This document shows, piece after piece, positions 33,360 to 43,814 of a DNA stretch of 64,000 nucleotides. The stretch is from positions 434,001-498,000 of the forward strand of contig NZ_JAHWCI010000005.1 of the NCBI RefSeq assembly GCF_019550915.1. Direction: 5' to 3'. The notes beneath the pieces are model-generated. The model worked only from the letters and a program-made list of their open reading frames with translations. It did no database searches and was not told the DNA's origin. Origin of the DNA: Mumia sp. zg.B17 (GTDB taxonomy: Bacteria; Actinomycetota; Actinomycetes; Propionibacteriales; Nocardioidaceae). Numbering within the stretch: position 1 is the first letter of the stretch; the number at the start of each line of letters is the position of its first letter. The translations under genes and the position numbers were made by a program.

Positions 33360-33935
33360 ATGACCGAAGTCACACCGCAGCCGCAGGGCTGGGGACGGGG
33401 GAAGGCGTTCTTCGACGCCCCGCCGCGATGGCTCGCCCGCACGATCCGCGCCGCCACCGCCATCGAGCTCGCGATCGGCATCGCGGCCCTGCTGCTGATC
33501 TTCTTCCTCGTCATGGCGCAGGCCGCCCAGCGCTACCTGCCCGTCGACGGCTGGCCCTGGACCGGCGAGCTCGCCCGCTTCTGTCTCGTGTGGCTGACCT
33601 TCGTCGTCGCGGGCGTCCTCGTCACGACCGACTCGCACATCGCGATCGAGATGGTCGACGCGGTTGGCAACGAGGTCGTACGCCGGCTGGTTCGCGTCAT
33701 CTCGTGCCTCGTCGTGGCCGCGGTCGGGATCGGCCTCACCGTCGAGGCGTGGTCGCTGATCGAGAGCCAGGGCATCCTCAAGTCCCCCGCGATGCGGATG
33801 CCGATGTCGTGGTTGTACGCGGTCTCGCTCGTCGGCTTCGTCAGCATGACGGTGCGTGCCACGGTGGCGGCGGTCCAGTACGCCGTCGTCGGCGTCCCCC
33901 AGGACGAGACGCAGACGGAGGCACCGGTCGCATGA
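33360..33935 (+). CDS. TRAP transporter small membrane subunit (DctQ type)
   Basis: A 191-residue protein with four helices (~40-60, ~80-100, ~125-145, ~160-180) and the DctQ features R-Y, W-T-G-E-L-A-R-F and D-S-H-I-A-I-E-M. It forms the membrane core of a tripartite ATP-independent periplasmic transporter with the DctM-type protein, whose ATG overlaps its stop. The substrate is a carboxylate, from neighbours probably shikimate, quinate or a relative. Confidence 0.88.
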   Translation: MTEVTPQPQGWGRGKAFFDAPPRWLARTIRAATAIELAIGIAALLLIFFLVMAQAAQRYLPVDGWPWTGELARFCLVWLTFVVAGVLVTTDSHIAIEMVDAVGNEVVRRLVRVISCLVVAAVGIGLTVEAWSLIESQGILKSPAMRMPMSWLYAVSLVGFVSMTVRATVAAVQYAVVGVPQDETQTEAPVA

Positions 33936-35206
33936 GCCTGCTGGTCCTCGGCCTCCTGATCACGCTCCTGCTCGTGATCCGGGTCCCGATCGCCTTCGCG
34001 TTCATCGGCCCGTCGATGCTCTATCTGCTCACCAACGACCTGTCGGTCGGCCTTGCGCTGCGGCTCGTCGCCCAGTCCACGGCAAGCTTCCCGCTTCTGG
34101 CGGTGCCGCTGTTCATCCTGCTCGGGACCCTGGCCAACCACGCAGGGATCGCCGATCGCCTCTTCGACTTCGCGCTCGCCCTGCTCGGCCGGGTCCGCGG
34201 CAGCCTCGGTTACGTCAGCGTCGGGGTGAGCGTGGGCTTCTCCTGGATGAGCGGATCGGCCGTGGCGGACGCCGCTGCGCTCGGCAAGGTCCAGATCCCG
34301 GCGATGCTGCGCGCCGGCTACTCCAGGAAGTTCGCGCTGGGTGTCACTGGCGCCGCGTCGCTGATCGCGCCCGTGATGCCACCGAGCATCCCTGCCGTCG
34401 TCTACGCCGGGCTCGCCGCAGTCTCCACCGGTGCACTCTTCGCGGCATCGGTGGTGCCGGCGCTCCTGATGGCCGTCGGGTTGTGTGTCGTCGTGTTCCT
34501 CTGGGTTCGTCGTGACCCCAACATCGAGCGCACGCAGTTCAGTGGGGCGCGCGTGTGGGAGACGGGCAAGCGCGTCATCGCTCCGCTCGGCGCGCCGGTC
34601 ATCATCCTCGGCGGCATCCTTGGCGGCGTCTTCACCCCGACCGAGGCCGCCGCCGTCGGCGTCGCCTACATGGCGGCCCTCGGCTTCGCCTACCGCACCC
34701 TCACGGTGCGGGACCTGCCGAAGGTGCTCACCGAGGCCGTCCTGACCAGCGGCGCGATCATGCTCATCGTCGCCTCGGCCAACCTGCTCGGTTACATCTT
34801 CGCCCGCGAGGGGGTCGCGAAGGACCTCTCGGCCTGGGTCCTCGACCTCACCTCGAGCCCGACGGTCTTCCTGCTGCTCGTCCTGCTGCTCTCGCTCATC
34901 CTCGGTACGGCCCTCGACGCCATCGCCGTCCTCACGCTCGCCGTCCCGATCCTTCTCCCGATCGCCGCGGTGTACGACGTGGACCCGATCGCGCTCGGAG
35001 TCCTGATGATCCTGTCGCAGATGATCGGGCTGCTCACTCCGCCGGTGGGCACGGTCATCTTCGTCCTCCAGGCGATCGCGAAGGCCCGCATGTCGGAGGT
35101 CTTCTGGGGCGCGCTGCCGTTCATGGTGCCGTTGCTCCTTCTCTGCGTCGCCATCATCTTCTGGCCTGACGCGATCCTCTACCTCCCTCAGAAGTTGGGG
35201 CTGTGA
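33932..35206 (+). CDS. TRAP transporter large membrane subunit (DctM type)
   Basis: A 424-residue protein with ~12 helices. Typical DctM stretches include S-M-L-Y-L-L, P-L-L-A-V-P-L-F-I-L-L-G, S-G-S-A-V-A-D-A-A-A-L-G and P-P-V-G-T near the C-terminus. It couples Na+ flow to uptake from the binding protein encoded two genes on. The start overlaps the DctQ-type stop (ATGA) and the stop overlaps the shikimate dehydrogenase start (GTGA). Confidence 0.93.
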   Translation: MSLLVLGLLITLLLVIRVPIAFAFIGPSMLYLLTNDLSVGLALRLVAQSTASFPLLAVPLFILLGTLANHAGIADRLFDFALALLGRVRGSLGYVSVGVSVGFSWMSGSAVADAAALGKVQIPAMLRAGYSRKFALGVTGAASLIAPVMPPSIPAVVYAGLAAVSTGALFAASVVPALLMAVGLCVVVFLWVRRDPNIERTQFSGARVWETGKRVIAPLGAPVIILGGILGGVFTPTEAAAVGVAYMAALGFAYRTLTVRDLPKVLTEAVLTSGAIMLIVASANLLGYIFAREGVAKDLSAWVLDLTSSPTVFLLLVLLLSLILGTALDAIAVLTLAVPILLPIAAVYDVDPIALGVLMILSQMIGLLTPPVGTVIFVLQAIAKARMSEVFWGALPFMVPLLLLCVAIIFWPDAILYLPQKLGL

Positions 35207-36138
35207 GGTCTCGTGCGGCTGATGGCCGCGAGTCGGTCCTCGTCGCGCTCCTTGGCCAAGGGGTCGGTCCGTCGCTGACACCACCGATGCACGAGCGCGA
35301 GGCCGACCGGCACGGACTGCGCTACGTCTACAAAGTGGTCGACCTCGACGACCGGCAGGTGGGCGCCGACCACCTGCGGCAGCTGCTCGACGCCGCGGTC
35401 GAGCTCGGCTTCGACGGTCTGAACGTCACCCATCCGATCAAGCACACGATGATGCCACTGGTCGATGAGCTCGGGCCCGAGGTCGAGCGCATCGGCGCCC
35501 TCAACACCGTCCTGGTGCGCGACGGCCGCACCGTCGCCCACAACACCGACCTCACCGGGTTCACCCGCGCGTTCCGCGAGGGGCTCCCGGACGCCGACCT
35601 GACCGACGTGGTGCTGCTCGGAGCGGGCGGAGCAGGGACGGCGGTCGCGCATGCCCTCTCGGACCTCGGCGCCATCACACTGCACGTCGTCGACCCGGAC
35701 CTTGCTCGCGCCGACGGTCTGCGGGCGTCGCTGACCGCGGCGGGCAGCGGTCTCGACGTGCGGACGTCGGATCCCGGCGCGTTGGAGTCGGTGCTGACCA
35801 CCACATCGGGAGTCGTCAACGCCACGCCCGTCGGAATGGCCCACCACCCCGGCTCGCCCGTGCCGGACACGTTGCTCACCCCGCGGCTGTGGGTGGCCGA
35901 CATCGTCTACCGCCCCCTCACGACCGAGCTGCTCCGTACTGCGCGAGCACGCGGCTGCCCCACCCTCAGCGGTGCCGGGATGGCGGTCAACCAGGCCGCC
36001 GACACCTTCGAGCTCCTCACCGGCAGACCCGCTCACCGCGAGGAGATGTTCCGCGACTTCGACGAGATGGTCTCGTCCGAGGTCGCCGACACCCCCGTCC
36101 CACCGTCTCGGGAGACCTCCGGAGAAAGGAACCCATGA
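35203..36138 (+). CDS. Shikimate/quinate dehydrogenase
   Basis: A 311-residue AroE-fold protein. The substrate loop N-V-T-H-P-I-K-H contains the catalytic Lys (~residue 79), the partner Asp is in H-N-T-D-L-T-G-F, and the cofactor site is G-A-G-G-A-G. D-P-D after beta-2, in place of a basic N-R-T-type residue, favours NAD over NADP, as in catabolic QsuD-like enzymes. It lies inside the TRAP operon, overlapping both neighbours, arguing for a catabolic role in oxidising shikimate or quinate. Confidence 0.88.
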   Translation: MRSRAADGRESVLVALLGQGVGPSLTPPMHEREADRHGLRYVYKVVDLDDRQVGADHLRQLLDAAVELGFDGLNVTHPIKHTMMPLVDELGPEVERIGALNTVLVRDGRTVAHNTDLTGFTRAFREGLPDADLTDVVLLGAGGAGTAVAHALSDLGAITLHVVDPDLARADGLRASLTAAGSGLDVRTSDPGALESVLTTTSGVVNATPVGMAHHPGSPVPDTLLTPRLWVADIVYRPLTTELLRTARARGCPTLSGAGMAVNQAADTFELLTGRPAHREEMFRDFDEMVSSEVADTPVPPSRETSGERNP

Positions 36139-37154
36139 CCATGTCCGCAGAGAAGCTCCGCCGAACCACGGCACTCGCCGTCTGGGCCGTCGTTCCCGTC
36201 CTCGCTCTCACCGCCTGCGGTGGAGACGGGGACGAGGGCGGCGGTGACGTCGAGCTCACGCTCGCCCACAGCTACACCGAGAACCAGCCACAGCACCGTT
36301 GCGGTGCGCAGGTGATCGCCGACGAGGTCGAGAAGTCGGACGTCGGCCTCACGATCGCGCTGCACCCCAACAGCGAGCTCGGCGGTGACGCGGACCGGAT
36401 CAGCTCGGTCGTCTCGGGAGACATCGACATCGACATCCAGGGCGCATCAGCACTCGGGGCGGTGTACGAGCCGATCGCGGTGCTCGACGCTGCCTACGCC
36501 TTCGACGACGCCGACCACCTGGCGACGTTCTTCGAGAGCGACGCGTCCGGGGACGTTCTCGACGGCTTCAAGGAGGAGACGGGCGTGTCCACGCTCGGCG
36601 CCTGGTCGGCCGGGATGCGTCAGTTCACCGCCAACGAGCCGATCCGCACACCCGATGACCTCGAGGGTCTGCGCATGCGCTTTCCCGCGTCCCCGCAGTT
36701 CCTGATGAACGCGAAGGCGCTCGGGGCGAACGCGACCGAGGTGGCGTACGAGGAGCTGTTCCTCGCCCTGCAGCAGGGCACCGTCGACGGACAGGAGAAC
36801 CCGATCGTCAACATCGACGCGGTCAGCCTGGACGAGGTGCAGGACTACCTGAGCATGTCGTCGCACCAGGCCAACTCGAACCTGGTGATCGTTGGTCAGC
36901 GGTGGGACGAGCTGTCCGACGAGCAGCAGGAGGCGCTCGAGTCGGCGGTCGACGCCGCGGTCGAGCAGGTACCCGGGTGCGTCGAGGAGGACGAGCAGAA
37001 GAAGCTCGCCGAGTGGAAGGAGAGCGGTTCGCTCAAGGTCGTGGAGGACGTGGATGTCGACGCGTTCCGTACGAAGGCCGACGCCTACCTCCGCGACAAC
37101 TTCGACGACGAGCAGCTCGCCGTGTACGAGGCGATCAGGGGCACGGCTGGATGA
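36135..37154 (+). CDS. TRAP substrate-binding lipoprotein (DctP type)
   Basis: A 339-residue protein with a lipobox L-A-L-T-A-C-G-G (Cys ~residue 29). The mature part has L-T-L-A-H-S-Y-T-E-N-Q-P-Q-H-R and the conserved R-x-P near G-L-R-M-R-F-P-A-S (Arg binds the carboxylate), then G-T-V-D-G-Q-E-N-P. It captures substrate outside the cell for the DctQM pair. A strong RBS (GGAG, AAAGGA) precedes the ATG, which overlaps the dehydrogenase stop. Confidence 0.92.
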   Translation: MTMSAEKLRRTTALAVWAVVPVLALTACGGDGDEGGGDVELTLAHSYTENQPQHRCGAQVIADEVEKSDVGLTIALHPNSELGGDADRISSVVSGDIDIDIQGASALGAVYEPIAVLDAAYAFDDADHLATFFESDASGDVLDGFKEETGVSTLGAWSAGMRQFTANEPIRTPDDLEGLRMRFPASPQFLMNAKALGANATEVAYEELFLALQQGTVDGQENPIVNIDAVSLDEVQDYLSMSSHQANSNLVIVGQRWDELSDEQQEALESAVDAAVEQVPGCVEEDEQKKLAEWKESGSLKVVEDVDVDAFRTKADAYLRDNFDDEQLAVYEAIRGTAG

Positions 37155-38242
37155 CGGGCGAGGGGGAGGTTCAGACGTTCGCGGGCCCTGTGGCGGTGGA
37201 GGACCTCGGTGTCACGCTGATCCACGAGCACGTCTTCGTGGGTCACCCGGAGCTGGACCTGAACTTCCCCCACCCCGAGTGGGACGAGGCCAGGTCGGTC
37301 GAGGTCGCCGTCGCGGGCTTCGACCGGCTCTGGGACCTCGGGGTACGGACGGTGGTCGATCTCACCGTGCTCGGTCTCGGACGCGACGTGGCACGGGTCG
37401 CCGCGGTGGCTGCGCGGACGCCGGTGAACCTGGTCGCGTCGACGGGCTACTACACCTCGGACGCCCTGCCACCCTTCTTCCACACCCACGGTCCCGGCCT
37501 GCTCGTCGGCGGGCCCGATCCGCTCGTCGAGATGTTCGTGCGCGACATCGAGGAGGGGATCGCCGGGACCGGGATCCGGGCGGGCATGCTCAAGGTGGTG
37601 ACCGACCGCCCGGGGCTGACGCCGGACGTGACCCGGGTGATCACCGCCGCCGCAGTGGCGCACCAGCAGACGGGAGTGCCCGTCACCACCCACACCAACG
37701 CCGCGTCGCAGAACGGCCGTGAGCAGCTGGCTCTGCTCTCTCGGCACGGGGTCGCTCCGGAACAGGTGATCGTCGGCCACTGCGGGGACTCCGAGGACCT
37801 CGGCTACCTCCGCGAGCTTGCCGACACGGGCGCCACCCTCGGGATGGACCGGTTCGGGATGGAGCACGTGCTGGAGGACGAGCGTCGTGTCCGGACGGTC
37901 CTGGCGCTGCTGGAGCGCGGCTACGCCGACCGTCTCGTGCTGTCGCACGACGCCGCGTTCTTCAGCCGCGTGACACCGCCGAGCTGGAGAGCGCGGCACG
38001 TGCCGAACTGGCACATGGAGAACCTTCCTCGGCGGATCCTCCCGATGCTGCGTTCGGGCGGGGCGAGCGACGAGGACCTGCACCAGATCCTCGTCACCAA
38101 CCCCGCCCGGCTGCTGGCAACCGGCCCCCGCCTTCCCGCCAGGCGACCGTCTCACGGGCGGTCACGCGAGCAGGAGCATCAGGCCCTCGACGAGGAGGGC
38201 AGGCACGGTCGTGAGGACGCAGGCGACCAGCGCAGAGCGTGA
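37151..38242 (+). CDS. Phosphotriesterase-family amidohydrolase
   Basis: A 363-residue PTE-like TIM barrel. Metal ligands are visible: H-E-H near residue 25, a Lys in G-M-L-K-V-V-T, His in T-T-H-T-N, His in V-G-H-C-G-D, and Asp in L-S-H-D-A-A-F. Such enzymes are mostly lactonases or esterases. Its coupling (ATGA) to the binding-protein gene suggests action on a lactone or ester of the imported acid. The last ~40 residues are a hydrophilic Arg/Glu/His-rich tail beyond the normal family end. Confidence 0.88.
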   Translation: MTGEGEVQTFAGPVAVEDLGVTLIHEHVFVGHPELDLNFPHPEWDEARSVEVAVAGFDRLWDLGVRTVVDLTVLGLGRDVARVAAVAARTPVNLVASTGYYTSDALPPFFHTHGPGLLVGGPDPLVEMFVRDIEEGIAGTGIRAGMLKVVTDRPGLTPDVTRVITAAAVAHQQTGVPVTTHTNAASQNGREQLALLSRHGVAPEQVIVGHCGDSEDLGYLRELADTGATLGMDRFGMEHVLEDERRVRTVLALLERGYADRLVLSHDAAFFSRVTPPSWRARHVPNWHMENLPRRILPMLRSGGASDEDLHQILVTNPARLLATGPRLPARRPSHGRSREQEHQALDEEGRHGREDAGDQRRA

Positions 38243-38365
38243 CGCCATGGCGCGGAGGCGTCGGTCTGCGGAGCCGCGCTCCTGGTCGCACCCCGTGAGG
38301 TGTCAAGGACGGAACGGGGGGTAGTGGGTGCGTACAGAGAGCACGACAAACGGAAGAGGAAGATC

Positions 38366-38857
38366 ATGACGAACCAACCGGCAGGCAACCGCGCCCATGA
38401 CGGCGACTCCGACGCCAAGACCATCCGCACGCTGACGATGGTCGTCGCTGCTGTCTTCCTACTCATCGGCATTCTCGGCTTCATCCCGGGGATCACGACG
38501 AACTACGACACGATGACCTTCGCCGGGCACGAGAGCAACGCCAAGCTCCTGGGCATCTTCGAGGTCTCGATCCTGCACAACATCGTTCACCTGCTGTTCG
38601 GCCTCGTGGGGCTCTGGGCGGCGCGTGCCGCGCGGACCGCGGTCCTGTACCTCATCGCCGGCGGCGTCATCTACCTTCTGCTCTGGATCTACGGGTTGGT
38701 CATCGACCACGACGACAGCGCGAACTTCATCCCCGTCAATGACGCCGACAACTGGCTCCACCTCGTCCTCGGCGTCGGGATGGTGGCTCTGGGGCTCTAC
38801 GGGCGACGCGCGCTCGACAGCCACAGGGGAACGAGCCCTCGCACCACCGGCCGGTGA
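38366..38857 (+). CDS. DUF4383 membrane protein
   Basis: A 163-residue protein with four helices (~25-47, ~70-92, ~95-118, ~130-150) and the DUF4383 features I-L-H-N-I-V-H-L-L-F-G and N-W-L-H-L-V-L-G. His residues sit in helices 2 and 4. Function unknown; common in actinobacteria near stress genes. RBS GAAGAGGAAG precedes the ATG. Convergent with haemerythrin. Confidence 0.85.
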   Translation: MTNQPAGNRAHDGDSDAKTIRTLTMVVAAVFLLIGILGFIPGITTNYDTMTFAGHESNAKLLGIFEVSILHNIVHLLFGLVGLWAARAARTAVLYLIAGGVIYLLLWIYGLVIDHDDSANFIPVNDADNWLHLVLGVGMVALGLYGRRALDSHRGTSPRTTGR

Positions 38858-38884
38858 CTCGTCGCGGTGCGTTCGACCCTGCGG

Positions 38885-39445
38885 TCAGTCACGCAGGGCC
38901 GAACGCACCGCGTCCCGCGTCCGATCGACGAGGGACGCGAGCGGGCCGGTGACAACGTGCGCCGCCGGCGACTCGACTCCCGGGTGCGGCCGGGTGGGGG
39001 CGATCTTCTCGGCAGCCCGGACCGCCCCCGCCATGCGGCGCAGCTCGTCAGGCTCCACGTGCCGGCGCAGCAGCGGAAACTCCTTGCGTTCCTCGTTGCC
39101 GGCGTGGTGCAGCACCATCTCGTGCAGCATCGCGAACCTGACCCGGAACTCGGGGTCTGTCACGTCCATGTCGTCGAGCCGTGCCAACAACTCCTTCGAC
39201 TCCCTCTCCTCCGCGAGGCGATCGCGAGCAACGGTCTCGCCCTCATCGCTCTGCCGCTTGGCGAGCGGGTGGACGATCATCTCCTCGGCGGTCTCGTGGA
39301 CGGCGAGGAACGCCCGCAGCTCGTCGAACCGCTCCTTGCGCGTGCCGTCGCCCGAGACCTCGACCTCACGGAAGAGCACGCGGATCCGATCGTGCTGCGC
39401 CAGCAGCAGGTCGACGACGTCCAGCTCGGTCTCCTCGGCGGCCAT
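38885..39445 (-). CDS. Haemerythrin-like HHE-domain protein
   Basis: A 186-residue protein with di-iron-type ligands: A-Q-H-D-R-I-R-V-L-F, V-H-E-T-A-E-E-M-I-V-H-P, and L-H-E-M-V-L-H-H-A-G-N-E-E. HHE proteins sense or store O2/NO or protect iron. The GAGGAGG RBS fixes the ATG at 39445. It is divergent from the TPP enzyme with 143 bases between, so they share a control region. Confidence 0.88.
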   Translation of the reverse strand: MAAEETELDVVDLLLAQHDRIRVLFREVEVSGDGTRKERFDELRAFLAVHETAEEMIVHPLAKRQSDEGETVARDRLAEERESKELLARLDDMDVTDPEFRVRFAMLHEMVLHHAGNEERKEFPLLRRHVEPDELRRMAGAVRAAEKIAPTRPHPGVESPAAHVVTGPLASLVDRTRDAVRSALRD

Positions 39446-39588
39446 GGCGTCCTCCTCGTCTCGGTGGGACCCTCCGGTTCCCCTGGTGCCCGTGGTCATG
39501 CGCGGGCCGCGTGTCGGGCGATTCTGTCCCGCTGCCCTGGGTACCGGGCCCGGGAACGCCATCGACTGCCGAGCCGAGGAGATGCCCC

Positions 39589-41376
39589 ATGAGCGACGAG
39601 ACGTTGGTGGCCGACTTCCTCGTGGAGCGGTTGCGCGCATGGCGGGTGCCTCGCGTGTTCGGCTACTCGGGGGACGGCATCAACCCGTTCATGGGTGCGC
39701 TGCGACGGGCGGCGGGAGACCCTGCGTTCGTCCAGGCGCGGCACGAGGAGAACGCCGCGCTGATGGCCGTCGGCCACGCGAAGTATGCCGGCGGGGTCGG
39801 CGTCGTCACGAGCACACAAGGCCCCGGGGCCGTCCATCTCCTCAACGGCCTGTACGACGCCAAGCTCGACCACGTGCCCGTCGTGGCGCTGGTAGGACAG
39901 CAGCAGACGACCGTCCTCGGATCGGAGTACCAGCAGGAGATCGACCTCCAGGTGCTCTTCACCGAGGTCGCGCGCGACTTCGTCCAGACCGTCATGTCGC
40001 CGGAGCAGGTGCCGGTCGTCGTGGACCGGGCGTTCCGCACGGCACTCGAGCGACGGTCGCCGTGCGTGGTGATCCTCCCCCACGACGTCCAGACCGGCAT
40101 GCTTCCTGCCGAGCCGCCGCAGGAGCACGGAATTGTCGTGAGCGCACCCCGCTGGTCGCCCGCCCGCGTCGTCCCTGAGGATGTGCAGCTCGCGGCCGCG
40201 GCGGAGGTCCTCAACGCCGGAGCACGGGTCGCGCTGCTCGTCGGCCAAGGTGCCCGCGACGCCGGTGACGAGGTCCGCGCCCTCGCCGAGCACCTCGGAG
40301 CGGGGGTGACGACCAGCCTCCTGGGCAAGCCGTGGTGGGACGAGACCCTCCCTTACAGCTGTGGCGTGATGGGACACCTGGGCACCACCGCCTCGGGATG
40401 GCTGATGGAGCAGTGCGACACGCTGGTGATCATCGGCTCGGACGATCCCTGGAGCGAGTTCTATCCCCCGCCCGGCGCCGCCCGAGCCGTGCAGGTCGAC
40501 ATCGACGGCCGGAACCTCGGCCACCGCTATCCCGTCGAGGTGGGTGTGCGGGGCGACGCGGCCGAGACGCTGCGGCGTCTCCTCCCGATGCTCGAGGGCC
40601 GTGCGGGCGACGATCCGTGGCGGAGCAGCGTCGCCGAGCAGGTCACCCGCTGGCACGACATCCGGCAGCGTCGTGCGGCCCGTCCGGCCGACCCGCTCAA
40701 CCCCGAGGCGGTCGTCCACCACCTCAGTGCGCACCTTCCCGGCGACGCCCTCGTCAGCGTCGACGTCGGGTCGGTGACGTACTGGTACGCCCGCCACCTG
40801 ATGTTGCCCCACGGCGTCCCGGCCCATCTCTCCTCCACCCTCGCGAGCATGGGATCGGGTCTCCCGTACGGCCTCGCCGCCAAGCTGGACCAGCCAGGAC
40901 GACCGGTCGTCGCTCTCGTCGGTGACGGCGCGATGCAGATGAACGGGATCAACGAGCTCGTCACCGTGGCTCGGTCCTGGCCGGAGTGGGATGATCCGCG
41001 GTTCGTCGTGCTGGTCCTGCACAACGGGGATCTGGCCGAGGTCACGTGGGAGCAGCGCGAGACCGAGGGCGAGCCTCGGTACGAGGCCAGCCAGTCGCTC
41101 CCCGACTTCCCGTACGCCGCCTACGCGGAACTCCTCGGGCTGGAGGGCATCCACCTCACCTCGCCCGACGAGATCGACGCCGCGTGGGAGCGCGCTCTTG
41201 CCGCAGACCGGCCCGTCGTCATCGAGGCGATGGTCGACCGCGACCAGCCGCTGCTGCCTCCGTTCCCTGGTGGTCGCGAGAAGCTGGACAGCTTCCGGCG
41301 CGGTCTCCACGCGGAGGGCGAGTCCGGTCGTCACGCCCGGGAGCTCCTGGAGCAGCAGGTGGCGGACGAGGAGTGA
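39589..41376 (+). CDS. Thiamine-diphosphate-dependent enzyme (pyruvate oxidase-like)
   Basis: A 595-residue enzyme with the three-domain ThDP layout: PYR domain with the cofactor glutamate in R-H-E-E-N-A-A-L-M (~residue 50), central domain, and PP domain with G-D-G-A-M-Q-M-N ... L-H-N-G-D-L. It resembles PoxB-type pyruvate dehydrogenase/oxidases, which would give acetate. No C-terminal amphipathic membrane anchor is evident. RBS GAGGAG precedes the ATG. Substrate inferred only from family. Confidence 0.85.
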   Translation: MSDETLVADFLVERLRAWRVPRVFGYSGDGINPFMGALRRAAGDPAFVQARHEENAALMAVGHAKYAGGVGVVTSTQGPGAVHLLNGLYDAKLDHVPVVALVGQQQTTVLGSEYQQEIDLQVLFTEVARDFVQTVMSPEQVPVVVDRAFRTALERRSPCVVILPHDVQTGMLPAEPPQEHGIVVSAPRWSPARVVPEDVQLAAAAEVLNAGARVALLVGQGARDAGDEVRALAEHLGAGVTTSLLGKPWWDETLPYSCGVMGHLGTTASGWLMEQCDTLVIIGSDDPWSEFYPPPGAARAVQVDIDGRNLGHRYPVEVGVRGDAAETLRRLLPMLEGRAGDDPWRSSVAEQVTRWHDIRQRRAARPADPLNPEAVVHHLSAHLPGDALVSVDVGSVTYWYARHLMLPHGVPAHLSSTLASMGSGLPYGLAAKLDQPGRPVVALVGDGAMQMNGINELVTVARSWPEWDDPRFVVLVLHNGDLAEVTWEQRETEGEPRYEASQSLPDFPYAAYAELLGLEGIHLTSPDEIDAAWERALAADRPVVIEAMVDRDQPLLPPFPGGREKLDSFRRGLHAEGESGRHARELLEQQVADEE

Positions 41377-41377
41377 C

Positions 41378-42361
41378 CTACGGGAGGCGGTCGATCGCCC
41401 GCTGCGCCTTGGCCTCGGCGCGTTCGGCCGCGGTCCGGGCCTGACGCGCCTCTCTCACGTCGCGCTGGGCGGCGGCGATGTCGTGGTCCAGCCGAGCGAG
41501 CTCGTCCTGCAGCGCCGTACGCCGCTGCTCGAGGTCGTCGAGCGCTCCGCGGGCCGATGTCGTCTGTTGCTCGGCCTGCTCGATCGCCCGGCGAGCAGCC
41601 ACCAGGCGGTCCTCGGCGTCCGACCTCCTGCGTTCGGCTCGACGTCGCTCCTCCGCCGCCCTCGCGGCTGCCTTCTCCTCGGCCTTGGCTGCAGCCTTCT
41701 CCGCCGCCGTGTCCTCGACCCTCTCCTCCGGTTCCTCGCGCCGGGCCGGCTTCTTCTTCTTCTCCGGCGGCGCCTTCCTCGGCCTGGCCTTCCTGGTCGG
41801 CGCGGGCTGCGTCGGCGACGGCGCGCGACGAGGGCGCTCGGCGACCTCTCCGACCGACTCCGGCAGCGCCACCTTGCCGTCGAGCTCCACCGGCTCGAGC
41901 CCGGTCGCCACGAGCGCGTCGACCAGCAGGCCGGTGTCCAGCGCCGCCGCGGCGGCGGCGTCGGTGAGCGCGGCGTTCAAGGTCTGTGCGACCTCGTCCG
42001 CCCCCGGACCTCCGAGTGGGTCGCCCGCCTCGTCCGCGAGACGGCGTGCCTCGGCCACCAGGTCGGCTACCAGATCACGCCGGCGCGAGGCGAGGGCCCG
42101 CAGCTCCGCGCCGGCCAGACGGTCCTGCGCGGACCTGAGCTCCGCGCCCAGGGCCTGCAGCGCGTCGAGCCGTCCGGGATCGGCACGGACGAGCAGGTTG
42201 GTCGCCCACGCCGACTTCGTCGGTTTGCGCAGCCGCCCGATGCGGCGAGCCGACGAGGCGTCGCCGTCGGCCCGGGCCTCCTTCGCGTACGCCGTGCGAG
42301 CGCCCACGAAGTCGGCGGGCAGCGTCACGTACAGTGCCTGCGCCACCTCGTCGACGTTCAC
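41378..42361 (-). CDS. Coiled-coil protein of unknown function
   Basis: A 327-residue protein. Residues 1-135 are a helical domain (L-P-A-D-F-V-G-A-R-T-A-Y, S-A-W-A-T-N-L-L-V-R); 165-215 is a Pro/Lys-rich linker; 215-327 is a long Ala/Glu/Arg coiled coil. Similar actinobacterial proteins exist without known function. The stop lies one base from that of the TPP enzyme, convergent. GTG start. Confidence 0.7.
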   Translation of the reverse strand: MNVDEVAQALYVTLPADFVGARTAYAKEARADGDASSARRIGRLRKPTKSAWATNLLVRADPGRLDALQALGAELRSAQDRLAGAELRALASRRRDLVADLVAEARRLADEAGDPLGGPGADEVAQTLNAALTDAAAAAALDTGLLVDALVATGLEPVELDGKVALPESVGEVAERPRRAPSPTQPAPTRKARPRKAPPEKKKKPARREEPEERVEDTAAEKAAAKAEEKAAARAAEERRRAERRRSDAEDRLVAARRAIEQAEQQTTSARGALDDLEQRRTALQDELARLDHDIAAAQRDVREARQARTAAERAEAKAQRAIDRLP

Positions 42362-42419
42362 TCCGCCACCATGGCACGAGCCGACCCGGCAGCGTCTGCT
42401 TGCCGGGATCGCAACCGGG

Positions 42420-43726
<1,307 letters not shown>

Positions 43727-43814
43727 GGCTCGAGACTAGGTCCGTCAGGTCGGCGTGCCGCAACCTTGTTCGTCGCTAGGCTGACGACTCCACGCGACGG
43801 AGCGGAGTGGACCG

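Noticed and set aside
38162-38248. 28-residue hydrophobic peptide frame on the minus strand (possible toxin-like peptide)
   Set aside because: No ribosome-binding site upstream and it lies opposite the end of the phosphotriesterase-like gene; kept only as a remark.
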